Positions 33,500-43,079 of a stretch of 64,000 nt of DNA are shown here, piece after piece; positions within the stretch are counted from its first letter, which is position 1, and the number at the start of each line of letters is the position of its first letter. The position numbers and the translations under genes were made by a program. The notes under the pieces were generated by a model. It did no database searches, was not told the DNA's origin, and saw nothing but the letters and a program-made list of their open reading frames with translations. This DNA comes from Caenimonas koreensis DSM 17982. Its GTDB lineage: Bacteria > Pseudomonadota > Gammaproteobacteria > Burkholderiales > Burkholderiaceae_C. The DNA is taken from the NCBI RefSeq assembly GCF_009646335.1, contig NZ_WJBU01000009.1, positions 1 to 64,000 on the forward strand, in the 5' to 3' direction.

Positions 33500-34555
33500 A
33501 TGGCCCTCATTCCCGCCACCATCCTCACCGGCTTTCTCGGCTCGGGCAAGACGACGCTGCTCAAGCGCGTGCTCAGCGAGGCGCATGGCCAGAAGATCGC
33601 CGTGATCGAAAACGAGTTCGGCGAGGAAAACATCGACAGCGACATCCTGGTGACGGAGTCGAAAGAGCAGATCATCCAGATGAGCAACGGCTGCATCTGC
33701 TGCACCATCCGCGAAGACCTGCGCGACACGCTGCAGTTGCTGGCCGCCAAGAAGCGCAAGGGCCTGCTCGACTTTGACCGCGTCGTGATCGAGACCACGG
33801 GCCTGGCCGACCCCGGCCCCGTGGCACAGACGTTCTTCATGGACGACGAGATCGCCGAGACCTACCTGCTCGACTCCATCATCACCCTGGTCGATGCGAA
33901 GCATGCCGCCAGCCAGTTGAATGACCGCCAGGAAGCGCGCCGCCAGGTGGGCTTTGCCGACCAGATCTTCATCAGCAAGACCGACCTGGTGGCCCAGGAC
34001 GAGACGGATGCGCTCATTCACCGCCTCAAGCACATGAACCCCCGCGCGCCGCAGCGGCCCGTGCATTTCGGCGAAGTGGCGCTCAAGGAAGTGTTCGACC
34101 TGCGCGGCTTCAACCTGAACGCCAAGCTCGACATCGACCCGGACTTCCTCAAGGAAGAAGACGATCACGATCACGCCCATCATGACCATGAGCACGGTGA
34201 AGCTTGCGATCACCCCTCGCATGCGCATGAAAGCCATGGGCATCACCATCATCATGACGACGACGTGAAAAGCTTCGTGTTCCGCTCCGACCGCGCGTTC
34301 GACGCCGCAAAGCTCGAGGACTTCCTGGGCGCCATCGTGAATATCTATGGCCCGAAGATGCTGCGCTACAAGGGCGTGCTCAATATGCAGGGCACCGAGC
34401 GCAAGGTGATCTTCCAGGGCGTGCACCAGCTCATGGGAAGCGACCTGGGCCCGCCGTGGGGCCCGGATGAAAAAAAGACCAACAAGATGGTCTTCATCGG
34501 AATCGACCTGCCCAAAGATATCTTCCTGCAAGGGCTTGAGCAGTGCCTGATTTGA
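33500..34555 (+). CDS. CobW/P47K GTPase with His-rich metal-binding segment
   Basis: A 351-residue G3E GTPase. P-loop ILTGFLGSGKTTLLKRVL is near residue 8, the conserved metal motif GCICCTIREDL (CxCC) near residue 65, a IETTGLADPGPVAQT switch follows, and the base motif SKTD is near residue 158. Between residues ~222 and 255 lies a stretch extremely rich in His, Asp and Glu, which should bind zinc or another metal. The C-terminal CobW_C domain follows. Such proteins are metallochaperones that hand metal to client enzymes. A CAGGAG ribosome site precedes ATG 33500. dksA follows. Confidence 0.9.
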   Translation: MALIPATILTGFLGSGKTTLLKRVLSEAHGQKIAVIENEFGEENIDSDILVTESKEQIIQMSNGCICCTIREDLRDTLQLLAAKKRKGLLDFDRVVIETTGLADPGPVAQTFFMDDEIAETYLLDSIITLVDAKHAASQLNDRQEARRQVGFADQIFISKTDLVAQDETDALIHRLKHMNPRAPQRPVHFGEVALKEVFDLRGFNLNAKLDIDPDFLKEEDDHDHAHHDHEHGEACDHPSHAHESHGHHHHHDDDVKSFVFRSDRAFDAAKLEDFLGAIVNIYGPKMLRYKGVLNMQGTERKVIFQGVHQLMGSDLGPPWGPDEKKTNKMVFIGIDLPKDIFLQGLEQCLI

Positions 34556-34804
34556 GGTAGGCTTGCGCCTTCCAAAAATTCCGGGGACTGCGCGGCCATG
34601 ATTGTCTCGATTCTGCAACTCATGGCGCTTCCCTTTGGCGGCATGCGAAGCAGTCGCGGCAGTGAAAAACCGGGCAGTGAAGGTCGGGAACCTGACAATC
34701 AGGGTATAACTCGCCTTCATGAAAGCGACCGGGCACCACACAGAGGAACACCTGCGGGCAAGCGGCCCTTTCATGCCGCCGCCGCTGGCGCGAGGAGACA
34801 GGAA

Positions 34805-35896
34805 GTGAAGGCTCAACCCAAGGCTGCCAAGAAGGCGGTCAAGGCTAAAACCGCTGTGAATGCAGCTCCCAAGGCCGCTGTGAAAGCGCCTGCCAAACCG
34901 GCCGCAAAACCAGCGGCCAAACCAGCAGCCAAACCAGCAGCCAAGGTAGCGGCAAAAGCTGCTGCAAAGCCTGCAGCCAAACCAGCAGCCAAGCCGGCCA
35001 AGACCGCTGCGAAAGTGGCAGTGAAGGTCGCCTCGAAAAAGACAACCGCCAAGGCAGCAAAGCCAGCGGCAAAGGCCCCCGTGAATAAACCCAGTGCCCA
35101 TGCCCCCGCCAAGGCTGCGGCAAAACAGACTCCAGCCAAGGCGGCTTCCGCGTTGGCAGCAGCACCCGCTGCCAAGGCAAAGCCTGCTGCGGCAGTGCCT
35201 GTCGTGGCCAAGGCCGCCGTGAAAGCGGCGCCAGCCAACGAATCCCGGGCCATGCCGCCCCGTCCCGATGCCGCCACGGTCAACGCCGAGCCGGCACGGG
35301 CTACCAAACCTTCAGCGCGCCTCGCGCAGATCACGGTCCCGTCCATGTCGCAGACCGTGACTGCTTCGACGGCGGCCAAAGCCAGCTATACCCAAACGAT
35401 GTCCCACCCTGTACTCACGCCCCCGCCTTTGATCGCGCCCAAGAAGGACGCCAAGCTTGCCAACAACTGGAAGACCAAATCAGCCGAGGAGCTGACCGAC
35501 GCCGAAGTCATGGCCATGCCCGACACGGAATACATGAACGACAAGCAGATGGCGTTCTTCCGTGCCAAGCTCATGCAGCTCAAGACGGAGATCCTCAACA
35601 GCGCCGGCGAGACGACGGAGCACCTTCGTGAAGACACCGTGATCGTCCCGGACCCGGCCGACCGGGCCACGATCGAGGAAGAGCACGCGCTTGAATTGCG
35701 CACCCGCGACCGCGAGCGCAAGCTGCTCAAGAAGATCGAACAATCCATCGCACTGATTGACGCCGGTGACTACGGTTACTGCGCCGAGACCGGTGAGCCG
35801 ATCGGGGTGGGGCGCCTGCTGGCCCGGCCCACGGCAACGCTTTCGCTCGAAGCGCAGCAGCGCCGCGAACTGAAGCAGAAGATGTTCGGGGACTAG
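34805..35896 (+). CDS. dksA: RNA polymerase-binding factor DksA with long Lys/Ala/Pro tail
   Basis: I place the start at GTG 34805, 7 bases after GAGGAG; an in-frame ATG at 34598 lacks a good ribosome site. Residues 1 to ~190 are a low-complexity tail of KPAA-type repeats resembling histone H1 or AlgP. Residues ~235-363 are DksA: MAFFRAKLMQLKTEILNSAG starts the coiled coil, DPADRATIEEEHALELRTRD marks its tip, and GYCAETGEPIGVGRLLARPT is the zinc-finger region. Only one of four usual zinc cysteines remains, as in single-Cys DksA proteins that work without zinc. It acts with ppGpp on transcription initiation. Confidence 0.9.
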   Translation: MKAQPKAAKKAVKAKTAVNAAPKAAVKAPAKPAAKPAAKPAAKPAAKVAAKAAAKPAAKPAAKPAKTAAKVAVKVASKKTTAKAAKPAAKAPVNKPSAHAPAKAAAKQTPAKAASALAAAPAAKAKPAAAVPVVAKAAVKAAPANESRAMPPRPDAATVNAEPARATKPSARLAQITVPSMSQTVTASTAAKASYTQTMSHPVLTPPPLIAPKKDAKLANNWKTKSAEELTDAEVMAMPDTEYMNDKQMAFFRAKLMQLKTEILNSAGETTEHLREDTVIVPDPADRATIEEEHALELRTRDRERKLLKKIEQSIALIDAGDYGYCAETGEPIGVGRLLARPTATLSLEAQQRRELKQKMFGD

Positions 35897-35908
35897 CAGA
35901 CCGCCGCC

Positions 35909-37882
35909 ATGTCGACGAAGGACGAGAACGCCGGCCTGCTGTCGAAGGTAGTCAAGTTCGTCAAGAATCCGACGACGAACTGGGCCGACCTCGACCAGCA
36001 GGAAGCCGATCGCGAGAGCAGCTACTCCAAGCAGATGCTCAAGGAGATGATCGAGCGCAAGCGGCGCAACGACTTCGTCCGCAAGCGCGAGTTCGACATG
36101 CTTCGCAAGATGCGCCGCAGCGAGGTGATGGCGGGGCAAGACCCTGCCGCGCGGCCATCGTTCTTCCAGAGCTCCATGCCGTCCAAGCCGGACGATCGCG
36201 CGACAACGCTCAAGAAGATCGACGAGATCGAAGCGCAGATGTCGATGCAGTGGTGGAAAACCAAGCACGGCGATGCTTCCACGCGCACGGGCAGCAGCAC
36301 GAACTTTCCGATGTCCACGCACGGGCCGGCCGACTCAACACGCCCGCCGATGCCGCCACCCCTGCGCTCGACGGCCTACACCAAGACCGCGCCGACTGAA
36401 CTCGACTCCGGCAAGCCTGAAAAGCCGGACGACAAGACGATGCAGGCAGAGCTGCCGATGCTCAACGATGTCCCGTCGTTCGATTCGCAGCCGCCGGAGC
36501 TCTACACCCCGCCCCGGCCCGTGAGTGCATCGGCGCCGGCAGCGCCCACGACGCTGCCACCCGCACAGGCGCTCAACGCCCGTGCAGGCGCGCGGCCCGC
36601 GGCGCCAGGTCCTTCGCCTGCGCAGGCTGCGCCGCAGCCCGCGCCAGCCTCACAACGAACGCCCGTGCCGCGTTCGCCCTCGGCGCCTTCGTTCTCGCCC
36701 GTGAGCACGGGCAATGGTAGTTCGTCGGAGCACAACTCCACGGCATTCTCTGCATCGAAACTCTTCGCCATCGATGTCGATGAGTTCGCCCACGACCCGG
36801 AGCTTGAAGAAGCGTCTATCCGTTTTGCCAATGGCGACGACACCGGTGCGGAGTCGGGCCTGCTCGACGTGCTCGGCCCGAAGGGCGCACGCATCGACCA
36901 CGACGAAACCTGGCTCACGCTGTTTGATCTCTACCGCGCGACCGGCCAGCAGGACCGCTTCGAGACAGCGGCCATCGACTTCGCGGGCCGCTTCGGCCGC
37001 TCGGCGCCGCAGTGGTTTTCGCTGCCCGAGGCCGTCAGCCGCATGAGCGCACCGGCGCCCGCCCCAGCGGCCGGACAGCAGCCGCAGTGGACAAGTCCTT
37101 CCACGATGGGCACCCAGACCATTGCTGCGCTCAATGCAGCACTGGCCAAGGCCTCGACCCCTTATCGCCTGTCGTGGGTCAAGCTCAACTCGATCGATGA
37201 AGCCGCCGTTGAAGGCCTGACCAAAGTCTTCACCAGCTGGGCATCGCAGCCGATCCAGCTGCGCTTCATCGGCGCCGAAAATTTTGAGAAAGTGCTGCGC
37301 AACTCGACGCCATCGGGCGACAAGGGAGTCAACCCTGCCTGGTGGAAGTTGCGCATGGAAGTGCTGCGAGTCATGCACCGTCCTGACGAATTCGAGCTCG
37401 TGGCGCTTGACTACTGCGTGACGTACGAGGTCTCGCCACCGTCGTGGGACAGCGCGCGTTGCGAATACAAGCCCCTCCAGGCAGACGGCAGCTACATGGC
37501 GGGCCACACGATCATCGGTGAAGCCTTCCGTGATTCGATGTCCTCCAGCATGAGTCAGGGCTACAGCGACACGCATGGCGCCTTCTCGTCGCAGATGTCG
37601 AACGTGTCGACGGTTGAACTCGCCGGGCAGATCCTGGGCGATTCGACCGAAGCGCTCGACACCCTGGAGTCAAAACTGCTCGGCGCCGATGTGATGGTCA
37701 TCTCCTGCGCGCGGCTGATCCGCATCGACTTCTCCGCGGCCGGCACCCTGTTGAACTGGGTGACGGCGCGCCAGGCTGAAGGCCGGCAAGTGCAGTTCGT
37801 CGAGGTGCATCGCCTCGTTGCCGCGTTCTTCAACGTCATCGGCATCAGCGAACATGCGCGCGTTCTGGCGCGCACCGACTGA
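35909..37882 (+). CDS. Large STAS-domain protein
   Basis: A 657-residue cytosolic protein. It has a basic, charged N-terminus (EMIERKRRNDFVRKREFDML), a Pro/Ala-rich disordered linker (about residues 130-265), an acidic conserved block (LFAIDVDEFAHDPELEEASI), and two STAS-like regions. The second ends with CARLIRIDFSAAGTLLNWVT and VQFVEVHRLVAAFFNVIGIS. STAS domains bind partner proteins or nucleotides, as in anti-sigma-factor antagonists, but no kinase or sigma partner is encoded here. This architecture recurs in Burkholderiales. It lies 12 bases after dksA, so they may be co-transcribed. Confidence 0.8.
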   Translation: MSTKDENAGLLSKVVKFVKNPTTNWADLDQQEADRESSYSKQMLKEMIERKRRNDFVRKREFDMLRKMRRSEVMAGQDPAARPSFFQSSMPSKPDDRATTLKKIDEIEAQMSMQWWKTKHGDASTRTGSSTNFPMSTHGPADSTRPPMPPPLRSTAYTKTAPTELDSGKPEKPDDKTMQAELPMLNDVPSFDSQPPELYTPPRPVSASAPAAPTTLPPAQALNARAGARPAAPGPSPAQAAPQPAPASQRTPVPRSPSAPSFSPVSTGNGSSSEHNSTAFSASKLFAIDVDEFAHDPELEEASIRFANGDDTGAESGLLDVLGPKGARIDHDETWLTLFDLYRATGQQDRFETAAIDFAGRFGRSAPQWFSLPEAVSRMSAPAPAPAAGQQPQWTSPSTMGTQTIAALNAALAKASTPYRLSWVKLNSIDEAAVEGLTKVFTSWASQPIQLRFIGAENFEKVLRNSTPSGDKGVNPAWWKLRMEVLRVMHRPDEFELVALDYCVTYEVSPPSWDSARCEYKPLQADGSYMAGHTIIGEAFRDSMSSSMSQGYSDTHGAFSSQMSNVSTVELAGQILGDSTEALDTLESKLLGADVMVISCARLIRIDFSAAGTLLNWVTARQAEGRQVQFVEVHRLVAAFFNVIGISEHARVLARTD

Positions 37883-37981
37883 CACGGCGCCACACGCCTG
37901 GCTGCTGAGTGGGTCGAGCGCGTCGCCCGCTACATTCTTTAACGAGTTGCACCTGTGCTGAGGTTTCACTTTCAGTGGCCT

Positions 37982-38010
37982 CGCTAAGTGCTTGATCTAG
38001 CGCGTTTTTT
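37982..38010 (+). terminator. Possible terminator downstream of the STAS gene
   Basis: CGCTA and TAGCG (37982-37986 and 37998-38002) form a 5-bp stem with an 11-base loop, followed by CG and six T at 38005-38010. The stem is short and the loop large, so this is tentative. It lies in the 295-base gap before mraZ, which also holds the mraZ promoter region. Confidence 0.3.
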
Positions 38011-38079
38011 ACCGCGCAATCGCACACAGAAGTCGTCCTAAGTCCTTGATTTCATTCAGAAAACACCGAACAAGATAGC

Positions 38080-38130
38080 TTGCACCGCAGAGTTTTCCTG
38101 ATACAGTGCAAAAAAGTGCAATTAAGTGGT
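38080..38130 (+). promoter_or_regulatory. Candidate mraZ promoter and MraZ operator
   Basis: TTGCAC (38080-38085) and TACAGT (38102-38107) are 16 bases apart and could be -35 and -10 elements. Overlapping and following them are GTGCA (38106), GTGCA (38116) and GTGGT (38126), exactly 10 bp apart. MraZ is known to bind direct G-rich pentamers (TGGG-type) at 10-bp spacing in its own promoter, so this triplet is a good candidate operator for autorepression of the dcw operon. The pentamers deviate from the E. coli consensus. Confidence 0.5.
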
Positions 38131-38177
38131 GAACCGACACCGCCTTTGCGCTTTTTCTGTAGCAAGGGCTCACACAG

Positions 38178-38606
38178 GTGTTCCAAGGCGCGTCATCGCT
38201 CAGTCTCGATGGAAAGGGTCGGCTCTCAGTGCCAACCCGGCATCGTGACGTACTGAGCGCGACGGCTGAGAACCACCTCACGATTACCAAGCACCCGCAT
38301 GGCTGCCTGATGATTTTCCCTCGCCCCGAATGGGAAAAATTCCGTGACCGTATCGCTGCGCTGCCCATGTCTGCGCAATGGTGGAAGAGAATTTTCCTGG
38401 GCAATGCGATGGACGTGGAGCTCGACGGCACAGGCCGCGTGCTGATTTCTCCCGAACTGCGCGCCGCAGCCGGAATCGAACGGGAGACCATGCTGCTGGG
38501 CATGGGCAACCACTTCGAGCTCTGGGACAAGGCGACGTACGAGGCCAAGGAAGCGGAGGCGATGCGCGGCGAGATGCCCGACGTCTTCCGGGAATTTTCC
38601 TTTTGA
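38178..38606 (+). CDS. mraZ: Transcriptional regulator MraZ
   Basis: A 142-residue protein, GTG start, with two AbrB-like MraZ repeats: [19 protein letters not shown] near residue 8 and [20 protein letters not shown] near residue 79. MraZ forms a ring that binds tandem repeats in the dcw promoter and represses the cluster. First gene of the cluster; rsmH follows 9 bases later. The length is slightly under the E. coli protein (152). Confidence 0.93.
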   Translation: MFQGASSLSLDGKGRLSVPTRHRDVLSATAENHLTITKHPHGCLMIFPRPEWEKFRDRIAALPMSAQWWKRIFLGNAMDVELDGTGRVLISPELRAAAGIERETMLLGMGNHFELWDKATYEAKEAEAMRGEMPDVFREFSF

Positions 38607-38615
38607 GTACAGACG

Positions 38616-39554
38616 GTGGAAACGCAATGGCAACACACCACCGTCTTGTTGAACGAAGCAGTCGAAGCCCTCTTCCACACTGCGGCGCAACAAGCGGACC
38701 ACACACCAGCGAATCGCACTTACGTCGATGCGACGTTTGGTCGCGGCGGTCACTCGCGGCTGATTCTCTCGAGGCTGTCGCCCCAAGGGCGGCTGATCGC
38801 CTTCGACAAAGACACCGAAGCGATTCGCGAAGCACAAACCATCACCGACCCGCGCTTTTCCATTCGCCACGAAGGCTTTGCGCATCTGGGCGAGCTGCCG
38901 CCCGCCAGCGTCGATGGCCTGCTGATGGACCTGGGCGTGAGCTCACCGCAAATCGACAACCCGGCGCGCGGCTTCTCGTTCCGTGGCGACGGTCCCCTGG
39001 ACATGCGCATGGACACGACTCGCGGCGAGAGCGTGGCGCAGTGGCTGGCAACGGCAGAACAATCTCAGATCGCGGAGGTGATTCGTGACTATGGCGAAGA
39101 ACGGTTTGCTGTTCAGATTGCAAAGGCGATTGTTGCTCGCCGACAAGAACGGGGCGCTCTTTCAACCACCGCCGAGCTGGCCCAACTCGTGGCTGGCACG
39201 GTCAAAACCCGCGAGCCGGGCCAGGACCCTGCAACGCGCACATTTCAGGCTCTTCGGATTTTCATCAATGCCGAGCTTGAAGAGCTCCACGAGGCGCTAG
39301 GAGCGAGCTTGAACATCCTCAAGCCCGGCGGCCGACTGGTGGTGATCAGCTTCCATTCGCTGGAAGACCGTATCGTCAAGCAGTTCATCGCGCAGCATTC
39401 GCGCGAAGTGTTTGACCGCCGTGCGCCGTTTGCCGAGCCGAAGGCGATGAAGCTCATCGCGCTGGACCGCGTCAAGCCGTCTGCCGAAGAAGTTGCCCGC
39501 AATCCGCGTTCGCGCAGCGCGATCATGCGCATCGCCGAGAGGACATCGGCGTGA
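38616..39554 (+). CDS. rsmH: 16S rRNA m4C1402 methyltransferase
   Basis: A 312-residue SAM-dependent methyltransferase (formerly MraW) that N4-methylates C1402 in the ribosomal P site. It has the start [16 protein letters not shown]-binding [20 protein letters not shown] near residue 36, [20 protein letters not shown], and [15 protein letters not shown] near residue 245. Start is GTG 38616. It overlaps ftsL by 4 bases (GTGA). Confidence 0.95.
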   Translation: METQWQHTTVLLNEAVEALFHTAAQQADHTPANRTYVDATFGRGGHSRLILSRLSPQGRLIAFDKDTEAIREAQTITDPRFSIRHEGFAHLGELPPASVDGLLMDLGVSSPQIDNPARGFSFRGDGPLDMRMDTTRGESVAQWLATAEQSQIAEVIRDYGEERFAVQIAKAIVARRQERGALSTTAELAQLVAGTVKTREPGQDPATRTFQALRIFINAELEELHEALGASLNILKPGGRLVVISFHSLEDRIVKQFIAQHSREVFDRRAPFAEPKAMKLIALDRVKPSAEEVARNPRSRSAIMRIAERTSA

Positions 39555-39859
39555 CAAGATTGAACCTCGTATTGCTGGTTGCCGTGCTCGCGAGCGCGCT
39601 GTACCTCGTGCAGTCGCAGTATGAGTCGCGGCGCCTGTTCACCGAGATCGACCGGGCCACGAGCGAGGCGCGCAAGCTCGAGATCGAGCATGAGCGCCTG
39701 CAGGTGGAAAAGCGCGGGCAGGCCACGCCGCTGCGCGTTGAAAAAATCGCCAAGGAGCAACTGCAGATGCGCACGGCGACGCCGGCGATCACGCAGTACG
39801 CAACGCTCAAGCCGCCGGCTTCGGCGCAGTCTTCGCAGACTGGCGGGGCGACACCATGA
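39551..39859 (+). CDS. ftsL: Cell division protein FtsL
   Basis: A 102-residue bitopic protein: one N-terminal membrane helix ([20 protein letters not shown]) then a periplasmic coiled coil ([20 protein letters not shown]). It forms the FtsQLB complex, which activates FtsWI septal synthesis. Sequence identity in this family is low, so the assignment rests on topology, size and position between rsmH and ftsI. GTG start overlaps rsmH; the stop overlaps ftsI (ATGA). Confidence 0.9.
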   Translation: MTRLNLVLLVAVLASALYLVQSQYESRRLFTEIDRATSEARKLEIEHERLQVEKRGQATPLRVEKIAKEQLQMRTATPAITQYATLKPPASAQSSQTGGATP

Positions 39860-41592
39860 GTAGCCGCAGCGTCGTCTACACCTCCAGCCCGCTGCTCGCG
39901 AGCAAGACGCCCGTGTGGCGCAGCAAGTTCATCGTTGCGGCGATCGCCGTGGGCTTTCTCGCGCTCGCAGGCCGCGCCGCGTGGATCCAGGTGTTCGCCA
40001 ACGACTTCTTCCAGCGGCAAGGCGAAGTGCGCTTTGCTCGCACCCTCGAGCTGCCCGCCACGCGGGGGCGCATTCTTGATCGCAACGGACTGCTGCTGGC
40101 GACCAGCGTGCTGGCACCCAGCATCTGGGCGATTCCCGAGGACATCGAGCGCGACCCTGAAAAATTCGCCAAGCTCGCGAAGCTGCTGGAAATGCCGCTG
40201 GCCGAACTCGACAGGAAGCTCGGCGACGAAGACAAGTCGTTCGTGTGGCTCAAGCGGCAAGTCGAAGAAGACGTCGCCAAGCAAGTTGCGGCGCTCGACA
40301 TCAAGGGCATCTACCAGCGCAAGGAATACCGCCGGCAATACCCCGAGGGCGAAGCAGCTGCGCACATCGTTGGTTTCACCAATGTCGAAGACATCGGCCA
40401 GGAGGGCATGGAGCTCGCGTTCGAGAAGGAGCTTGCAGGTCGCGCGGGCTCGCGCCGCGTCATCAAGGACCGCCTGGGCCGCGTCGTGGAAGATGTGGGC
40501 GAGCAAGTGCCGCCGGTGGCGGGCAAAGACCTGCAACTGTCAGTCGATAGCAAGGTGCAGTTCTTCGCCTACCAGAAGCTGCGCGACGCCGTGATCGAAA
40601 ACCGCGCCAAGGGCGGCAGCGTCGTGGTGCTCGACACCATCACGGGCGAAGTGCTGGCGCTTGCCAACTACCCGAGCTATTCACCGAACAAGCGCCAGAA
40701 CCTGTCGGGCGAACAGCTGCGCAACCGCGCGCTCACCGATGTGTTCGAGCCCGGCTCGACGATGAAGCCTTTCACGATCGGCCTGGGGCTGGAGAGCGGC
40801 CTTGTCACGCCGCAAACGCCAATCCAGACGGCGCCCGGCTTCGTGATGTTCGGCGGCATGAAGATCTCGGACTCGCACGCGCATGGCGTCCTCACCGTGC
40901 AGGAAGTGATCCAGAAGTCGAGCAACATCGGCACGCTCAAGATCGCGCTGCAGATGCCCGCCAAGGACATGTGGGAGCTCTTCTCCGCAGCGGGTTTCGG
41001 CCAGAAGCCGCAGATCACCTTCCCGGGTGCCGTGAGCGGCAAGCTGCGGCCCTACAAGACCTGGAAGCCGGTCGAGCAGGCCACGATGTCGTATGGCTAC
41101 GGCCTGTCGGCATCGCTGTTCCAGATGGCGCGCTCGTACACCGTGTGGGCGCACGACGGCCAGATCATCCCCGCCACACTGCTCAAGACCAGCGAGCCTG
41201 CGCACGGCGTGCAGGTGCTCTCGCCCAAGACCGTTGCTGAAGTCCGCACGATGCTGCAGATGGCCGCCGGCCCCGGCGGCACCGGCCCCAAGGCGCAGAC
41301 GCTCGGCTATTCGGTCGGCGGCAAGTCGGGCACGGCCTACAAGCAGGTTGGCAAGGGCTACGACACGAAGCGCTATCGCTCGTGGTTCGTTGGCATTGCG
41401 CCTATCGAAAAGCCGCGCATCGTCGTCGCCGTGATGGTGGACGAGCCGAGCGCAGGCAAATATTACGGCGGTGATGTGGCGGCGCCTGTGTTCAGCACCA
41501 CAGTGCAGCAGACGCTGCGCATGATGGGCGTGCAGCCCGACATGAGCGTCAAGCCGCAGATCGTCGTGAACGCGGTGGAGGAGTCGTTCTGA
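39856..41592 (+). CDS. ftsI: Septal peptidoglycan transpeptidase FtsI (PBP3)
   Basis: A 578-residue class B penicillin-binding protein. One membrane helix (FIVAAIAVGFLALAGRAAWI) is followed by the pedestal domain, starting at LELPATRGRILDRNGLLLA. The transpeptidase has Ser301 in EPGSTMKPF, the SSN motif at ~355-357 and KSGT at ~490. It cross-links septal peptidoglycan with FtsW. Its last base is the first of the murE ATG. Confidence 0.95.
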   Translation: MSSRSVVYTSSPLLASKTPVWRSKFIVAAIAVGFLALAGRAAWIQVFANDFFQRQGEVRFARTLELPATRGRILDRNGLLLATSVLAPSIWAIPEDIERDPEKFAKLAKLLEMPLAELDRKLGDEDKSFVWLKRQVEEDVAKQVAALDIKGIYQRKEYRRQYPEGEAAAHIVGFTNVEDIGQEGMELAFEKELAGRAGSRRVIKDRLGRVVEDVGEQVPPVAGKDLQLSVDSKVQFFAYQKLRDAVIENRAKGGSVVVLDTITGEVLALANYPSYSPNKRQNLSGEQLRNRALTDVFEPGSTMKPFTIGLGLESGLVTPQTPIQTAPGFVMFGGMKISDSHAHGVLTVQEVIQKSSNIGTLKIALQMPAKDMWELFSAAGFGQKPQITFPGAVSGKLRPYKTWKPVEQATMSYGYGLSASLFQMARSYTVWAHDGQIIPATLLKTSEPAHGVQVLSPKTVAEVRTMLQMAAGPGGTGPKAQTLGYSVGGKSGTAYKQVGKGYDTKRYRSWFVGIAPIEKPRIVVAVMVDEPSAGKYYGGDVAAPVFSTTVQQTLRMMGVQPDMSVKPQIVVNAVEESF

Positions 41593-43079
41593 TGAACGAG
41601 ATGCACTCCCCGCAGGAAGCAGCGCAGTGGCTGCGTTCGCGCGTCACCGGCACGCTGCAATGCGACAGCCGCAAGCTGCGCGCAGGCGACGGCTTCATTG
41701 CATGGCCCGGCGCGGCCGCCGATGGCCGCAACCATGTACCGGCCGCGCTGGCACAGGGCGCAGCAGCATGCCTCGTCGAGAAGACGGGTGTCGAGGCCTA
41801 CACATTCGAAGGCGATGCGATCGCCACGTACGTGCAGCTCAAGCCCGCGTGCGGCCCCATCGCAGCGGCCTACTTCGGCGAGCCGACGAACGAGCTCGAT
41901 GTTCTTGCTGTCACAGGGACCAACGGGAAGACCTCCACGGCGTGGTGGCTGGCTCAGGCGCTGTCGAGTGTGCAGCCTGCGCCAATTCCTTGCGGATTGA
42001 TCGGCACACTCGGAACGGGCCGCCCGCCCAACGTCGAATTCACGGGGCTGACCACGCCCGACCCGGTACTGATGCAGCGGCAGTTCCGCGCGTTTGTCGA
42101 TCAAGGCGTGAAGGCCTGCGCCATCGAAGCGTCGTCGGTAGGCATCGTCGAGCGCCGCATGGACGGCACGAAGGTCCGCGTGGCGATCTTCACCAATTTC
42201 ACGCAGGACCACCTCGACTATCACGGCACGATGCAGGCCTACTGGGAGGCGAAGGCAGAGCTGTTCCGCTGGCCGGGGCTCAAGGCTGCGGTCATCAACA
42301 TCGACGACGAAAAGGGCGGGCAGCTCGCGCGCACCATCGGCAACGCGCTCGACGTGTGGACCGTCTCGTGCGAGCAGCCTGCACGCCTGGTTGCGCGCGA
42401 CATCGGCTACGTCAACGGCAGCTTGACGTTCAAGGTGTGCGAAGGCAGCGAGCAGCACTCGCTTTCCACGCAACTCATCGGCCAGTACAACGTGTCGAAC
42501 CTGCTCGGTGTGATGGGTGCGATGCGCGCAATGGGTGTGTCACTCGAACAGGCCGTGCGGGCCTGCGGCTCGCTCACACCCGTGCCGGGCCGCATGGAGC
42601 GCCTGAGCGAAGCGGGCAAGCCCGTCGTCGCCATCGACTACGCACACACGCCCGACGCCCTCGACAAGGCACTGCTGGCCCTGCAGCCCATGGCCCGCCA
42701 GCGCGGCGGGCAGCTGTGGTGCGTATTCGGCTGCGGCGGCGACCGCGACCCGGTCAAGCGGCCGCTGATGGCCGCCGTCGCCGAGAAGAACGCTGACCGC
42801 GTGGTGGTCACGAGCGACAACCCGCGCAGCGAAGAGCCGCGCAACATCATCAGCCAGATCCTGCTGGGCCTGTCGCACCACGAATGCGTGCGCGTGCAAG
42901 GCGACCGCGCGCTCGCCATCGCCGAGACCATCCGCCAGGCAGCTGCAAGCGACGTCGTGCTGGTCGCAGGCAAGGGCCATGAGGACTACCAGGAGATCGC
43001 CGGCGTGAAGCACCCGTTCTCCGACATGGCGCATGCGCGCGCGGCGCTCGCTGCGTGGACTGCAGGGAGTGCTGCATGA
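41592..43079 (+). CDS. murE: UDP-MurNAc-tripeptide synthetase, meso-DAP adding
   Basis: A 495-residue Mur ligase that adds the third residue to UDP-MurNAc-L-Ala-D-Glu. P-loop [10 protein letters not shown] is near residue 109, a TTPDPVLMQRQ segment and the carbamylated-Lys region follow, and TSDNPRSEEPRNII near residue 410 holds the DNPR motif that selects meso-diaminopimelate over lysine. This agrees with dapF in the window. Overlaps murF by 4 bases (ATGA). Confidence 0.95.
   Translation: MNEMHSPQEAAQWLRSRVTGTLQCDSRKLRAGDGFIAWPGAAADGRNHVPAALAQGAAACLVEKTGVEAYTFEGDAIATYVQLKPACGPIAAAYFGEPTNELDVLAVTGTNGKTSTAWWLAQALSSVQPAPIPCGLIGTLGTGRPPNVEFTGLTTPDPVLMQRQFRAFVDQGVKACAIEASSVGIVERRMDGTKVRVAIFTNFTQDHLDYHGTMQAYWEAKAELFRWPGLKAAVINIDDEKGGQLARTIGNALDVWTVSCEQPARLVARDIGYVNGSLTFKVCEGSEQHSLSTQLIGQYNVSNLLGVMGAMRAMGVSLEQAVRACGSLTPVPGRMERLSEAGKPVVAIDYAHTPDALDKALLALQPMARQRGGQLWCVFGCGGDRDPVKRPLMAAVAEKNADRVVVTSDNPRSEEPRNIISQILLGLSHHECVRVQGDRALAIAETIRQAAASDVVLVAGKGHEDYQEIAGVKHPFSDMAHARAALAAWTAGSAA

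Noticed and set aside
34598-34804. DksA start at ATG 34598
   Set aside because: No Shine-Dalgarno and a sequence unlike the tail; GTG 34805 follows GAGGAG at good spacing and begins the Lys/Ala repeats directly.
33467-35101. Long open frame (544 codons) on the minus strand opposite cobW and dksA
   Set aside because: It is the antisense of clear CobW and DksA coding sequence; its odd Cys/Trp/Gly repeats come from reading the KPAA codons backwards. No ribosome site or homology.
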